A DNA stretch of 64,000 nucleotides from Spongiibacter thalassae (GCF_012272835.1 NZ_JAAWWK010000001.1:806001-870000), one strand, 5' to 3'. Positions 16,925-26,152 are shown, counted from the first letter of the stretch. Notes: a model not told the origin generated them from the sequence alone. Numbers and translations: made by a program.

Positions 16925-18499
16925 ATGGATCAATCATCGTACGACGTTGCCATTGTTGGTGGCGGACACAATGGCCTGGCATCGGCCTGTTATTTAGCCA
17001 AAGCGGGTAAAAAAGTTGTGGTAGTCGAAGCATTGCCCCAGGTTGGCGGCATGTGCACCTCGGGCCCACTGATACCCGAGGCCCCCAATCACACGATCAA
17101 TCCCTGTGCCCTCGACCTGATGTCTCTGCGGGTGCACCCGATGATGATTGAGGAACTCGAGCTGGAGCGTCACGGCTTTGTTCAAAAGGAAATGAACCCC
17201 GGCTATGTCTACGTGCACCCCAACAAGGACACCCTGGTGTTCTTCCGTGACTACGAAAAAACCGCCGATGAAATTGCGCGTTACTCCACCAAGGACGCCG
17301 AGGCTTACCGAAAACTGATGCCAGTGGTGTTTGCCTTTGTCGATATGGCTTTGCCGCAAATGCGCGTTGACCCTGCGAGCTTTAACTTCAAGGCAAAATT
17401 GGCCTCACTGTTGGCGTTGATGAAAAACAGCGGCCGCAAAGATGAGATCATGGCGCTGGTCAGCAGCCCTGCCTACACCACAATTATGGAACGCTTTGAA
17501 CATCCGGTGGTGCGCTCCGCACTGTGCTGCTTGCTGGGGGCTGCTGGGCCAATTACCAACGAGGCGACCGGAATCTACTTTGTGCTGTTGGGCTTTATCC
17601 AGAAGTTCGGCCTGGGCCGTGCTATGGGTGGTATGCAGACCATCAGCGACGCGCTGGCTTCACGGTTGCGTGAGCTGGGGGGCGATATTCTGGTGAATGA
17701 GCCAGTTGCAGAAATCGTATCGAAAAACAAAAAAGTCAGTGGCATACGCCTGAAGAGTGGCAAAACCATTAGCGCCGCTGCGGTCGTTGCATCTATCCAC
17801 CCCAAGCAAGCCTTTGAAATGGTGACCGAGGGAGAAATGGACCGCGGTGCCCTGACCAAGGTACAGCTGGCGCCGGCGAACGCCCATGGTGGTTCGCCCA
17901 TCAAGATTGATCTGGCGCTCAGTGGTCAGGTCAATTATCACGAGCTGGAGGAAAAGCGGGGCGACGGTCTCAGTTTGCGCAAAAGTGTCTTGCTGATTGG
18001 CACCGAAGAGGCTGTGCTCGACAACTTTAAATGCGTTGGCCGTGGTCAGGTGTCGAAGCATCCGTATATGTGGATCACCGCCCCCACGGCGATGGACCCC
18101 AGTCAGGCCCCCAAAGGCCAGGATGTGGCCTATCTCTACCCGGTAGCGATGCCGCTTGATCCTGTAGAAGGCTGGGATGCTATCCGCGAGCAGGTTGCCA
18201 ACCAGGTTATTGATTGGGCGGCGGTATATATGAAAGGGCTCAAGGAGCTGGAAATTGGTCGCTGCATGGAGGTCGCACGGGACTGGGAGAAACGACTGAA
18301 TCTGCATAATGGCTGTGTGATTCATATCGACACCTGCACCACCCGTTCAGGGGGCATGCGCCCTGCGGCCGGCCTTGGTGGCGACCGGCTACCGGTGGAA
18401 GGCTTGTTTCTGGGTGGGGCGGGAATCCATCCCGGCGGCGGAGTGAATGGTATGCCAGGCCGTTTGGCAGCCGCGCGGGTTAAGCGTTACCTGCCTTAA
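16925..18499 (+). CDS. Phytoene-desaturase-like FAD oxidoreductase
   Basis: A 524-residue flavoprotein of the CrtI/CrtO type. It has the N-terminal VAIVGGGHNGLASACYLAKAG and EALPQVGGM motifs (FAD contacts) and the C-terminal GLFLGGAGIHPGGGVNGMPG segment that closes the FAD site. Members desaturate, isomerise or ketolate polyenes and terpenoid chains; many in catabolic clusters have no assigned substrate. ATG 16925 is preferred over 16901 because AGGGA stands just upstream. Its 3' end overlaps the 3' end of the convergent TetR gene by 20 bases. Confidence 0.87.
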   Translation: MDQSSYDVAIVGGGHNGLASACYLAKAGKKVVVVEALPQVGGMCTSGPLIPEAPNHTINPCALDLMSLRVHPMMIEELELERHGFVQKEMNPGYVYVHPNKDTLVFFRDYEKTADEIARYSTKDAEAYRKLMPVVFAFVDMALPQMRVDPASFNFKAKLASLLALMKNSGRKDEIMALVSSPAYTTIMERFEHPVVRSALCCLLGAAGPITNEATGIYFVLLGFIQKFGLGRAMGGMQTISDALASRLRELGGDILVNEPVAEIVSKNKKVSGIRLKSGKTISAAAVVASIHPKQAFEMVTEGEMDRGALTKVQLAPANAHGGSPIKIDLALSGQVNYHELEEKRGDGLSLRKSVLLIGTEEAVLDNFKCVGRGQVSKHPYMWITAPTAMDPSQAPKGQDVAYLYPVAMPLDPVEGWDAIREQVANQVIDWAAVYMKGLKELEIGRCMEVARDWEKRLNLHNGCVIHIDTCTTRSGGMRPAAGLGGDRLPVEGLFLGGAGIHPGGGVNGMPGRLAAARVKRYLP

Positions 18500-19142
18500 C
18501 GTCTGCGGGTGATGGCGGTGCGATCAGTGCCGCCAGCACAAAATCGGCAGTAAAGCGGCGCCAGACCTGCAAGTCTTCGCAATTGCGTGTGCTGATGGTG
18601 CTCAGTGAGTCAATCAGATAGCGGTTGGTATAGGCTCCTGCCACCATCAGGCAGGTGGTCACAAACACCAGCTCCGGATTCAGGTCTGAACGAAACTCAC
18701 CGCTGGCGCAGCCGCGATCAATCAGTTTTGTCATTTTTTCAGTGAGCTGCGGGCCGAGGTCAATAAAGCGGTTGGCCGGGGTAGTGTGGCTGTCATGGAA
18801 GCGAATGCCTTCGGTGGCAAGCTGTGCCATTTCCGGGTCTCGCTGGTAGGCATCGAATAAGTGTTCTATCAACACTCGCAGCCCCTCCACCGGCGGCAGG
18901 TGATCGAATTCCAGGGCGGTGAGGGCGGTCATGGTATTGTCTGAACTGACATCCAGAACACAGGCGAACAGCTGCTCCTTGCTGTTGTAGTAATGGTAGA
19001 CCAGTTGTTTGGTAACTCCGGCACGCTCGGCGATTTTCTTCACATTGGCCTTTTCCAGGCCGTGTTCGGCAAACTCTGCCTTTGCCGCCCGTAATATCAA
19101 CTCAATGGTCGCTGCCTTGCTTTGTTGCCTTGCGTTGGTCAT
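18480..19142 (-). CDS. TetR family transcriptional regulator
   Basis: A 220-residue TetR protein with a helix-turn-helix KANVKKIAERAGVTKQLVYHYYNSKEQLFACV and a longer ligand-binding domain, probably of the TetR_C branch that senses lipophilic molecules. Start ATG 19142 leads into the 185-bp divergent region shared with the P450 gene at 19328, where an inverted pair TCAAACAC/GTGTTTGA is found. It therefore probably controls itself and the P450 unit. Its end overlaps the convergent flavoprotein gene by 20 bases. Confidence 0.88.
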   Translation of the reverse strand: MTNARQQSKAATIELILRAAKAEFAEHGLEKANVKKIAERAGVTKQLVYHYYNSKEQLFACVLDVSSDNTMTALTALEFDHLPPVEGLRVLIEHLFDAYQRDPEMAQLATEGIRFHDSHTTPANRFIDLGPQLTEKMTKLIDRGCASGEFRSDLNPELVFVTTCLMVAGAYTNRYLIDSLSTISTRNCEDLQVWRRFTADFVLAALIAPPSPADVKAGNA

Positions 19143-19189
19143 GCCTTCCTTCCTGATTTACCGCTACGCGCCGCTGGTTAGACCGCGCG

Positions 19190-19244
19190 TCAAACACATT
19201 TTCGGAAAAAGTTTACCACTTTATCTACACTCATAGGTGTTTGA
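19190..19244. promoter_or_regulatory. Widely spaced inverted repeat in TetR-P450 divergent region
   Basis: TCAAACAC (19190-19197) and GTGTTTGA (19237-19244) form a perfect 8-bp inverted pair 39 bp apart. The arms contain the CAAACA/TGTTTG core but do not have the 13-bp spacing seen elsewhere. They could be two operators of the TetR protein at 18480. Confidence 0.4.
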
Positions 19245-19327
19245 TTGGCCAAGGTGATTTGCACCCGCCAGTGTTCGTGCCGGGGTATTGTCCTGGCTGA
19301 GCTTTAAATAATAATTGGATTCAAGTT

Positions 19328-20608
19328 ATGTCTGACTCTTCCGTTCAAGATATGAACCTGGAAACAGCCTATTCGGCGGTTTCCGACCTCTATAAAGGCA
19401 CCGACGTGGATATCCACGAGGCCTGTAAGCAAATGCGCGACAAGGCTCCGGTGTACGAGGGTAATTTTATCGCCCAGTTCGGGGTGCCGACCAACGCAGG
19501 TATCCATCAGGACAGCCGCCCCAACTACGCGGTGTTTCGCTACAACGATGTGATGAGTATTCTGCGGGATGCCGATACCTACACCAGCGGCTTTATCGCG
19601 CGGGGCTTTGGTGAAGCCTTCGACGGCTTGACCATTCTGGCGATGGACGGCGAGCAGCATCGCAATGTGCGTACCCTCTTACAACCCACTTTTATGCCCG
19701 CCACCGTCAACAAGTGGCGTGAGCGTATCGACGAAGTAATTCGTCGCGACTTTATTCGGCCCTTGGTGGACAAGAAAAAAGGCAATCTGATGGAGTTCGG
19801 TTTGGGCTTCCCGATCCGGATTATGTACGCCCTGATGGGTTTCCCCGAGGATGATCCCGAAAAATACCGCAAGTATGCCGCATGGGCGCTGGCAATGGTC
19901 GGTGGCAATCAGATTGACCCGGATAAATTGCAGGATGCCCGGGCGACCGCTCATCAGGCTGGCAAGGCGCTCTACGACGCGATCAATGAAATCGTTGTTG
20001 AACGCCGCGCCGGGGGCAGCGAAGGGGACGATCTGATTGGCCGCCTGCTGCGTGCCGAACATGAAGGCAGGATGCTGAACGACCACGAGGTGGTGACCTT
20101 TTGTCGCATGTTGTTACCCGCCGCCGGGGAAACCACAACCCGCACCCTGAGTACTGTGCTGGCGATGATGTTTAACACCCCGGGGCTGCTCGACCGTGTC
20201 CGCGACGACCGCTCGCTGGTCAGTCCGTTGATAAACGAAACCACCCGCTATGAGCCGGTTGCGACCTTTAAGGTGCGCGAAGTGGCCAAAGATGTGGAAT
20301 TGCACGGGGTGAAAATCGAAAAGGGCTCCTTTGTGCAGTGCATGGTCACCTCGGCCAACCGCGACGAGTCGGTGTTTGAAAACCCGGATGAATTCAATAT
20401 CGACCGCCGGCAGAAGCCGTCCTTCGGCTTTGGCTTTGGCCCGCATATGTGTATCGGCCAATTTGTGGCCAAGCTGGAGCTGAATTGTGCGGTGAACGCG
20501 ATATTGGATCTGCTGCCGAACATTCGCCTCGACCCCGATAAGCCTGCGCCGGTGATTCAGGGCGCACAGTTGCGCGAAGCCAAGGAAGTTCACGTTATCT
20601 GGGATTAA
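19328..20608 (+). CDS. Cytochrome P450 (paralogue A)
   Basis: A 426-residue soluble class I P450. The I-helix has AAGETT (residues 265-270, Glu in place of the usual Asp beside Thr269), the K-helix ExxR is Glu304-Arg307, and the haem loop is FGFGFGPHMCIGQ with Cys375 as the thiolate ligand. It would hydroxylate a hydrophobic substrate using electrons from a ferredoxin; a P450-type ferredoxin is encoded at 37367-37597, while no ferredoxin reductase is seen. It is closely related to the P450 at 29540. It heads a unit with an AttH-like protein and an NTF2-like protein. The start has no strong Shine-Dalgarno sequence. Confidence 0.93.
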   Translation: MSDSSVQDMNLETAYSAVSDLYKGTDVDIHEACKQMRDKAPVYEGNFIAQFGVPTNAGIHQDSRPNYAVFRYNDVMSILRDADTYTSGFIARGFGEAFDGLTILAMDGEQHRNVRTLLQPTFMPATVNKWRERIDEVIRRDFIRPLVDKKKGNLMEFGLGFPIRIMYALMGFPEDDPEKYRKYAAWALAMVGGNQIDPDKLQDARATAHQAGKALYDAINEIVVERRAGGSEGDDLIGRLLRAEHEGRMLNDHEVVTFCRMLLPAAGETTTRTLSTVLAMMFNTPGLLDRVRDDRSLVSPLINETTRYEPVATFKVREVAKDVELHGVKIEKGSFVQCMVTSANRDESVFENPDEFNIDRRQKPSFGFGFGPHMCIGQFVAKLELNCAVNAILDLLPNIRLDPDKPAPVIQGAQLREAKEVHVIWD

Positions 20609-20615
20609 TCATGCC

Positions 20616-20644
20616 GAGCGGGCGGCCTGTTGCGGCGCCCGCTC
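20616..20644 (+). other. Intercistronic hairpin
   Basis: GAGCGGGCG (20616-20624) pairs perfectly with CGCCCGCTC (20636-20644) around an 11-base loop in the 62-bp gap after the P450 gene. No T-tract follows, so it more likely stabilises or processes mRNA than ends transcription. Confidence 0.45.
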
Positions 20645-20670
20645 CATAACAATAACGACAGGAGCAAACA

Positions 20671-21705
20671 ATGCCCAAATTTTCGCACATCCCCAATCGC
20701 GGTGACTTTGCTTACCAGTGCCTTGTCGCACCGCAAAAGGTGAGCGGTGAAAAAATCGCCGACACCCGCGACCATTATGGTTTGAAATTTACCAAGCATA
20801 TGCCCTTTGGTACTCTGCGTGATGACGAAGGCCATATGTACTCCCTTGCCCGCGCGCTGAATTCGCCGGGTAGCACGCCCAATCCCACCAAGTTTCTGTT
20901 CTTGTCCACTCGGGTTGACGGCGAAACCCTGCGCATTGACCAGGACACGATGGCCACTCGCGCCACTACCATGTTTCCGGATCGCCGCCTGGAAGGTGAC
21001 ACCGTGACCTGGTCCAGTCTTGAGGGTGAGGACGGTGCGCCCTGGCATCTGAGCGCCTCTGGCGATGCCTTTTCCTGGTTTGAAGAGGGCCTGCTGAATC
21101 TTGAGGGGCGGTTGCTGGGTAACGGCACCCAGTTCTATATTCCCGGTGAAGAACTAGGCACCTTCTATGTGTCGCAGCTCTACGATGTACACGGCACCCT
21201 GAATGGGCGTCCGGTAAAAGGGGTGATCTGTCTGGATCAGGTCTGGTTGCCAGAGGGCGGTGCCATTCACTATTCCAAAGACATTGTTGTCGACAACAAA
21301 ATGCACGTACTGTGGTGGACCTTTGCCACGATTTATAAAGACGGCAGCTGGGACATGGGGTCCTTTATGCTGGGCCACGACAATCTGGGTTATGCGATTT
21401 TCCAGAACGATAAGGGCGAGCTGCATTGCAGCACCGATATTGAAGGCCTGGCGGTACACAAGGACGGCAGCTACTTTCTGGACACCGCTAAAATTGTTAT
21501 CGACGGCAAGGTGGAGTGGGAATTCTTGCCCGACCCCCGTGGCGATATGATCGATTTCGTGGGCGGCTTCCCTATTACCGCCCAGCAGGAAGGACGCTGG
21601 CGACGCGTGGGCGACAAGCGCGAGCCGGATCACTGGATCGCCTGGGGTGAGTCTGATCGACGCAACGGCTCGGCGCGGAATGTACGGGGCAGCGACCTTA
21701 AATAA
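20671..21705 (+). CDS. AttH/CrtC-like beta-rich protein (paralogue A)
   Basis: A 344-residue soluble protein, predicted mostly beta, with many Trp and Gly residues. It resembles the two-lipocalin AttH/CrtC type in character, but I cannot name the family with certainty. It is paralogous to the protein at 59240: both have an LL-LEG-(L/Y)-GN segment followed after about 20 residues by a Q-Y--(H/A)-GT-xGxxVxG pattern. The start is preceded by ACAGGAG. It lies between a P450 and an NTF2-like protein. A hydratase/cyclase or a binding protein for a hydrophobic intermediate are the obvious possibilities; neither is shown. Confidence 0.75.
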   Translation: MPKFSHIPNRGDFAYQCLVAPQKVSGEKIADTRDHYGLKFTKHMPFGTLRDDEGHMYSLARALNSPGSTPNPTKFLFLSTRVDGETLRIDQDTMATRATTMFPDRRLEGDTVTWSSLEGEDGAPWHLSASGDAFSWFEEGLLNLEGRLLGNGTQFYIPGEELGTFYVSQLYDVHGTLNGRPVKGVICLDQVWLPEGGAIHYSKDIVVDNKMHVLWWTFATIYKDGSWDMGSFMLGHDNLGYAIFQNDKGELHCSTDIEGLAVHKDGSYFLDTAKIVIDGKVEWEFLPDPRGDMIDFVGGFPITAQQEGRWRRVGDKREPDHWIAWGESDRRNGSARNVRGSDLK

Positions 21706-21706
21706 A

Positions 21707-21730
21707 CACCGCCAGCCCTTGGCGGCGGTG
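21707..21730 (+). other. Intercistronic hairpin
   Basis: CACCGCC (21707-21713) pairs with GGCGGTG (21724-21730) between the AttH-like gene and the NTF2-like gene. It is probably an mRNA stability element; there is only a short T-run after it. Confidence 0.4.
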
Positions 21731-21760
21731 GTTTACTTGACCAACACACAGGAGAGCGCA

Positions 21761-22126
21761 ATGGCAGCTTTGACGCCAGAGACGGTTGAAAAATTTATGC
21801 ACACTCAGGTGGCGTGCTGGAATGCGGGAGACAGAGAAGGCTTCTTTAACGCGTACCGAAGCATAGCGCCCAATGGCCTCCATATCGAGTATGTCGGCGC
21901 CCACAGTGGTGACGGTATGCAGATTCTTGAGGGCATGTGGGAGCAACAACGCGCTGCTATCGACATCGAAGAGGTGGCGCTGATTGTTATTGGTGACGAG
22001 GCCGTCGCCCACAACCGCAACAAGGTAAAGGGCAGCGACCTCGTGATAGAAACGATTGAGCAATATCACTTTGCGGATAACGGAACGGTCAGCGTGCGTT
22101 ACTTTATTAAAAAACCGCAGGGATAG
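21761..22126 (+). CDS. NTF2/SnoaL-like protein (paralogue 3 of 3)
   Basis: A 121-residue NTF2-like protein closely similar to that at 8483-8830. The shared features are a CWNAGDREGF segment near residue 20, IAPNGLHIEYVG, a QILEGMWEQQ helix and a C-terminal VRYFIKKP strand. ATG 21761 is used because AGGAGAG precedes it; the longer frame from 21647 overlaps the upstream gene. It ends the P450 unit. Having close paralogues beside a P450 and beside a flavin monooxygenase suggests that each handles the reactive product of an oxygenase (inference). Confidence 0.87.
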   Translation: MAALTPETVEKFMHTQVACWNAGDREGFFNAYRSIAPNGLHIEYVGAHSGDGMQILEGMWEQQRAAIDIEEVALIVIGDEAVAHNRNKVKGSDLVIETIEQYHFADNGTVSVRYFIKKPQG

Positions 22127-22219
22127 ACGGCCTGCATCTACGGAGCGGGGTCAACAGAAGTCCTGCCCGTAGCAGCGCTGAAACAGGCCGTCGCCGATCA
22201 AGGCCGGACTGACAGGAAA

Positions 22220-22237
22220 CCCCGCCTCGGCGGGGTA
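22220..22237 (+). terminator. GC-rich hairpin between convergent genes
   Basis: CCCCGC (22221-22226) pairs with GCGGGG (22231-22236) in the 231-bp gap between the NTF2-like gene and the opposing TonB receptor gene. It is followed by TACATTATCTC rather than a clean T-tract, so it is a probable but imperfect terminator. Nothing else is seen in this gap. Confidence 0.5.
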
Positions 22238-22357
22238 CATTATCTCTAATATTCCGCTATTTCCTCATACATTCCCAAGCGTTTTTCGCTCCCCGGCAAG
22301 CTGTCGAGTTTCGTGACTCAGGGCACCGTGGCGCGGCCCCTGGATCATCAACAGTCA

Positions 22358-24679
22358 CTAGAATTCGTAGCTCAGTTCCACGCCATAATTGCGCCCCGGG
22401 CCACTCACAATCCGCGATACAAAGTCAGGCCCTTGGCCAAGCACTACTGAGGTATAGCGAAACTCGTCGGTCAAGTTGCGTCCGTACAACGACAATTCCA
22501 GCCCGGAGGGCAGCGACAAACTGGTTCTCGCATTCAGGTTGCCGGTGGCGGGAAAGGTGGTTATCGGTTCCGGGTCGTAGCCCCGGTCGCGGAAGTACTT
22601 CAGGTTGCCCTGTTGGCTGGGAATGTCGTCTGCCCAGGAGTAGTCCAGCCGCGACATCCAGAGTGCACCGGCAACAAATTCCACTGTGTAGGTCGCCGAC
22701 AGGGAGTAGGTCATTTCGGGTACGTCATCGAACTTTTCATCGCTTTTGTCGGTGCCATCAAAGCCCAGAAATTCGTCGTATTCCGCGCTCAGCAAGCCCA
22801 GCGAGGCGCCAAGTTCCAGGCGATCGGTAGGCAATGCTGTCAGTTCCGCTTCAAGGCCGCTGATGGTTGCCGAAGCGGCGTTACTGGTGACTGTGGCGGG
22901 AACGCCGTTGACAGCAATAAATTGAGTGCGCTGAATATCGGTGTAATCCGCAAGGAAAACCGCGATATTGGCGCGAAGCAAACGATCAAACCAGTCTGAC
23001 TTCATGCCCAACTCCACCTGAGTGACGTTCTCCGGGTCGAAGGGGGCCAGGGTTTCGGGAGTCGTACCTCGCAGGTTCTGGCCGCCTGCCCGATAGCCGG
23101 TGGTGAGGGAGGCGTAAACCATCACATTGTCGTTAGGGGTGTAATCGATTCCCAGGGTGTAATTCACCTTGGAAAAGCTCTTCTCGAAGGTGCCCAGGCA
23201 ACTTTCTCCGGGGTCGCGATATTCCTCGGGAATGGAGCAATTGCCGGCAGTCTCGGCGGCGACGCGCAAATCCTTGTCGTCGGTGGAGTAGCGCAGGCCC
23301 GCCGTGATACCCCAATGTTCGCCGAGGCTATAGCTGGCCTGGCCGTAGATACCCTGGCTGAGATTTTCGATATAACCCCGGCTTACCACGTGCACTGAAA
23401 GAAAGGCGTCGGTCTCGCCGAGATCGAGCACATCTTCTTCAAAGTGATAGATCCCAGCGGCCCATTGCAGGCGGTCATCCAGCGACAGGCCGGTAAATTG
23501 CAGCTCGTAGCTGATTTGCTCTCCGTGGCCGGTTTGCTTGGTGTCGACAATTTTGTTGGGGGTGCCGTCGATATCGAGCCGGTTTATCAGGTCATCGTAA
23601 GAACGAACGCTGGCGATAAACTGGGTATCGAACCAGGGCGTTTGCCAGTCGTTGGTCAAAGTCAGACTGGTGATGGCGATGCCGGTTTCAGGCAGAAACC
23701 CGGGGTCGTAGGTTGTGTCGTAGCTATTGCCGCGTACGTAGTCGTAATAGTCGGGGGCCAGCGCAAAGGTCAGGCAGCAGGCCTCGGCGCGAAGGCCGTC
23801 ACCGTTGGCCAGCGCATCGATAAAACTCGCATCGCTGGGGCGCAGTGTAAACAGTGGCAGAATAGCGTTCTGGCGTTGATCGATTTTTATGTGTTGGCCG
23901 TTCAGGTCAAAGGACAGGTTGTCAGTGGCGTCCCAGCGCAGACGTGCACGGAAAAAGTCATGGTTCTTGGTGGCGTGCTGGTAGCCGTCGGTGAGGTCTT
24001 CACTATATCCCTTGGTCGACTGGGTTTGCGCAGCCAGCCGCAGCGCCAGTGTGTCGCTTATCAACGGCAGGTTGAGTACGGCGGTATATTGCTCGCTGCC
24101 GAAGGATGCCGCAGAGGCGCTTAGTGACCCGGAGAATTCGCTGGCGTCCGGAGCGTTGGAGGTGACTACAATCGCGCCGCCAGTGGTGTTGTGGCCGAAG
24201 AGCGTGCCTTGAGGGCCACGCAAGACCTGCACACTGCCAATATCGACAAAGGCGATGTTCACCCCGTGGGGACGGGCGATATAGACGCCGTCGTCGTAGA
24301 AGGCCACCGAGGTATCGAGGGTGGCAATCACCTCGTTCTGCACCTGGCCACGGATTTGAAACACCGCCGCTGTCGATTGGCCGCCTTGCTCTCGAGTGGT
24401 GATGTTGGGTACCTGGTACTGCAGGTCGACGGTGCTGAAAGTAGAAGTGTTCTTCAGGTTTTGCTCAGACAGGGCGGTGACTGCAACGGGGACATCCTGA
24501 ATGCTTTCCTCTTCTTTTCGAGCAGTGACCAGCACCTCTTCGATAACGCGAGAGCGGGTCTGCGTGCCGGAGTCGGGGGATGTACCGCTGGATAGGGTTT
24601 GCGCGGCGACCCCTGACGCCAGACCACCAAGAGCGGCGGCCAATACCAGACTGCGGCGGAGAGCTTTTCTTATTAGCAT
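22358..24679 (-). CDS. TonB-dependent receptor
   Basis: A 773-residue outer-membrane receptor: signal peptide (about residues 1-26, ending VAAQ), TonB-box-like IEEVLVTARKEE, plug segments VFQIRGQVQNE and VLRGPQGTLFGHNTTGGAI, and a barrel ending in a final SYEF with terminal Phe. Start ATG 24679 has CGAGG upstream on the minus strand. It is divergent from the SDR/aldehyde dehydrogenase unit; the 604-bp gap holds two dyad sites (24935 and 25182). It probably imports the growth substrate or a fragment of it. Confidence 0.93.
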   Translation of the reverse strand: MLIRKALRRSLVLAAALGGLASGVAAQTLSSGTSPDSGTQTRSRVIEEVLVTARKEEESIQDVPVAVTALSEQNLKNTSTFSTVDLQYQVPNITTREQGGQSTAAVFQIRGQVQNEVIATLDTSVAFYDDGVYIARPHGVNIAFVDIGSVQVLRGPQGTLFGHNTTGGAIVVTSNAPDASEFSGSLSASAASFGSEQYTAVLNLPLISDTLALRLAAQTQSTKGYSEDLTDGYQHATKNHDFFRARLRWDATDNLSFDLNGQHIKIDQRQNAILPLFTLRPSDASFIDALANGDGLRAEACCLTFALAPDYYDYVRGNSYDTTYDPGFLPETGIAITSLTLTNDWQTPWFDTQFIASVRSYDDLINRLDIDGTPNKIVDTKQTGHGEQISYELQFTGLSLDDRLQWAAGIYHFEEDVLDLGETDAFLSVHVVSRGYIENLSQGIYGQASYSLGEHWGITAGLRYSTDDKDLRVAAETAGNCSIPEEYRDPGESCLGTFEKSFSKVNYTLGIDYTPNDNVMVYASLTTGYRAGGQNLRGTTPETLAPFDPENVTQVELGMKSDWFDRLLRANIAVFLADYTDIQRTQFIAVNGVPATVTSNAASATISGLEAELTALPTDRLELGASLGLLSAEYDEFLGFDGTDKSDEKFDDVPEMTYSLSATYTVEFVAGALWMSRLDYSWADDIPSQQGNLKYFRDRGYDPEPITTFPATGNLNARTSLSLPSGLELSLYGRNLTDEFRYTSVVLGQGPDFVSRIVSGPGRNYGVELSYEF

Positions 24680-24934
24680 GATGTACCTCGTGCAAGGTGT
24701 TGGTGAAACGACAGCTTAAAAACAGTATTTCGGACCGAAATTGGCTGCTGGAGACACTAATATACGGTGTGGAATTATGGTGTTTGTCGCTGCATTTTTC
24801 GAGTTTTTCGGTTGATCTGATTACCTTGAGCAATGACTCTTTTAATTATCGTTATTGGATGCAGGCCTTTGCTACGGGGCGCCGCAAAATGTGACTGCGT
24901 AGCCGGGGAACATGGCGGGCCGCTACCACCTATA

Positions 24935-24961
24935 ATAGACATTAATATACATATTGTTCAT
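24935..24961. promoter_or_regulatory. Operator site 3 (ACA-N13-TGT dyad)
   Basis: ATAGACA-N13-TGTTCAT. On the plus strand it also reads as a promoter-like TAGACA-N17-CATATT. It lies 256 bp upstream of the TonB receptor start and 323 bp upstream of the SDR start. Confidence 0.5.
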
Positions 24962-25181
24962 ATTTGTGTAAACCGAAATTAGTTCGACCTGGTGTTCCAG
25001 CATGTGAGTACATGCCGTTTTTGGTCGGCTCGCCTCTAACTGTCGTGATATAAGGTATTCAGCGCCGTTTTTCGGCCCGGTAAAGCAAGGCGTCGGACGA
25101 CTTCCGGTAGCAAGGCGTCGCCCAGTAAGATGTGGGTATCCACAATTTTTTAGGTCGGTGAGGCGGGAAAATGAAAATTAA

Positions 25182-25208
25182 TTCAACACTATTGAATTAA
25201 ATGTATAG
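25182..25208. promoter_or_regulatory. Operator site 4 (ACA-N13-TGT dyad)
   Basis: TTCAACA-N13-TGTATAG, 75 bp upstream of the SDR gene at 25284. The right half-site is the weakest of the set beyond its TGT core, so this copy is less certain. Confidence 0.45.
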
Positions 25209-25283
25209 AACAAGTACTTTGGAGAAGCTTTGCCGTTAAGGCCGTGTTACCAGTAACTAGAATAAATAGAAGGGAATGACGTA

Positions 25284-26096
25284 ATGACTGTAAATCCGTT
25301 TAGCTGCGCAGGTAAGAAGGCCTTGATTATTGGAGGGGCCAGCGGCATGGGTGCGGCAGTAGCCAGAGCCTTTCGTGCCCTTGGTGGCCACACTATTGTG
25401 ATGGATATTGCCGAGATCAATTTTGATGCGGACCAGAGCATCAAGGTTAACCTGGCGGAAAGAGAAAGCGTCGATGCGGCACTGGCGGAGATCGATGGGC
25501 CGGTGGACACGGTGTTTGCCTGTGCCGGAATCGCCGGTGGGCCACCGATCATCTATGTGAATTTTATTGGCCAGCGCCACATTGTTGACACTCTTGTAGC
25601 CAATGACGGCATTGCTGCCGGTGGCTCGGTGGTGATGATCTCCTCGGTGGCGGGTATGGGGTGGATGGAGAATCTGCCGGAGCTACTGGATTTCCTTGCC
25701 TGTGACACCTGGGAGAGCGCGGCGGAGTGGATGGAGGGCCGGGAGGATAGCCACAATAACTATATGTTCAGCAAACAGGCCGTAAACGCCTATGTGGCGA
25801 ATCATTCGCTGCGCTTGATGAAGCAGGGTGTGCGGATTAATGCGGTGATGCCGGGGCCAACCGATACGCCTCTGGCCCGGGCAAACGCAGACGAGTGGCT
25901 GGGTTTCGGTACCGATTTTCGTCGAGCGGCGGGTATCGATGCGCTGACGCCTGAGCAAATCGCCGGGCCGATGATGTTTCTGGCCAGCGATGCGGCGAGT
26001 GGTATTAATGGTATTAGCATTCTGGTTGATGGCGGTCATCTTAGTGCCGTTGCCAGCGGCGCTTTCCACGACCCGGCCTTAAGCGGCTTACTGTAG
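25284..26096 (+). CDS. SDR family oxidoreductase (3-alpha-HSD-like)
   Basis: A 270-residue classical short-chain dehydrogenase. It has LIIGGASGMGAAVARAF for NAD(P) binding, Asp41 after the second strand (NAD preference), a CAGIAG segment, a catalytic Ser region MISSVAG and the YMFSKQA active-site Tyr/Lys. The insertion between strand 5 and the catalytic Tyr (ENLPELLDFLACDTWESAA) is typical of the 3-alpha-hydroxysteroid dehydrogenase-like group. It would oxidise an alcohol produced by a P450, and the aldehyde dehydrogenase 56 bp downstream could take the next step. Dyad site 4 stands in its promoter region. Confidence 0.88.
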   Translation: MTVNPFSCAGKKALIIGGASGMGAAVARAFRALGGHTIVMDIAEINFDADQSIKVNLAERESVDAALAEIDGPVDTVFACAGIAGGPPIIYVNFIGQRHIVDTLVANDGIAAGGSVVMISSVAGMGWMENLPELLDFLACDTWESAAEWMEGREDSHNNYMFSKQAVNAYVANHSLRLMKQGVRINAVMPGPTDTPLARANADEWLGFGTDFRRAAGIDALTPEQIAGPMMFLASDAASGINGISILVDGGHLSAVASGAFHDPALSGLL

Positions 26097-26152
26097 TTTT
26101 AGCGATTTTTGCGGCCTGTCCTGTGGTCGCGACAACAATAAGGAGTGTGACC

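Larger units (their letters stand above)
24680..25283. other. 604-bp divergent regulatory region
   Basis: No gene is seen between the TonB receptor gene and the SDR gene. The region is AT-rich and contains two copies of the ACA-N13-TGT dyad (listed separately), AT-rich promoter-like stretches on both strands, and a short direct repeat AGCAAGGCGTCG at 25084-25095 and 25109-25120. The length and the two sites suggest separate control of the two directions. Confidence 0.5.

Noticed and set aside
23444-24124. 226-residue plus-strand frame inside the TonB receptor gene
   Set aside because: Antisense shadow of a clear receptor; no ribosome site or family features.
25084-25120. 12-bp direct repeat AGCAAGGCGTCG as an attachment or insertion site
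   Set aside because: Only two short copies 25 bp apart, with no integrase, transposase or boundary in gene content beside them.
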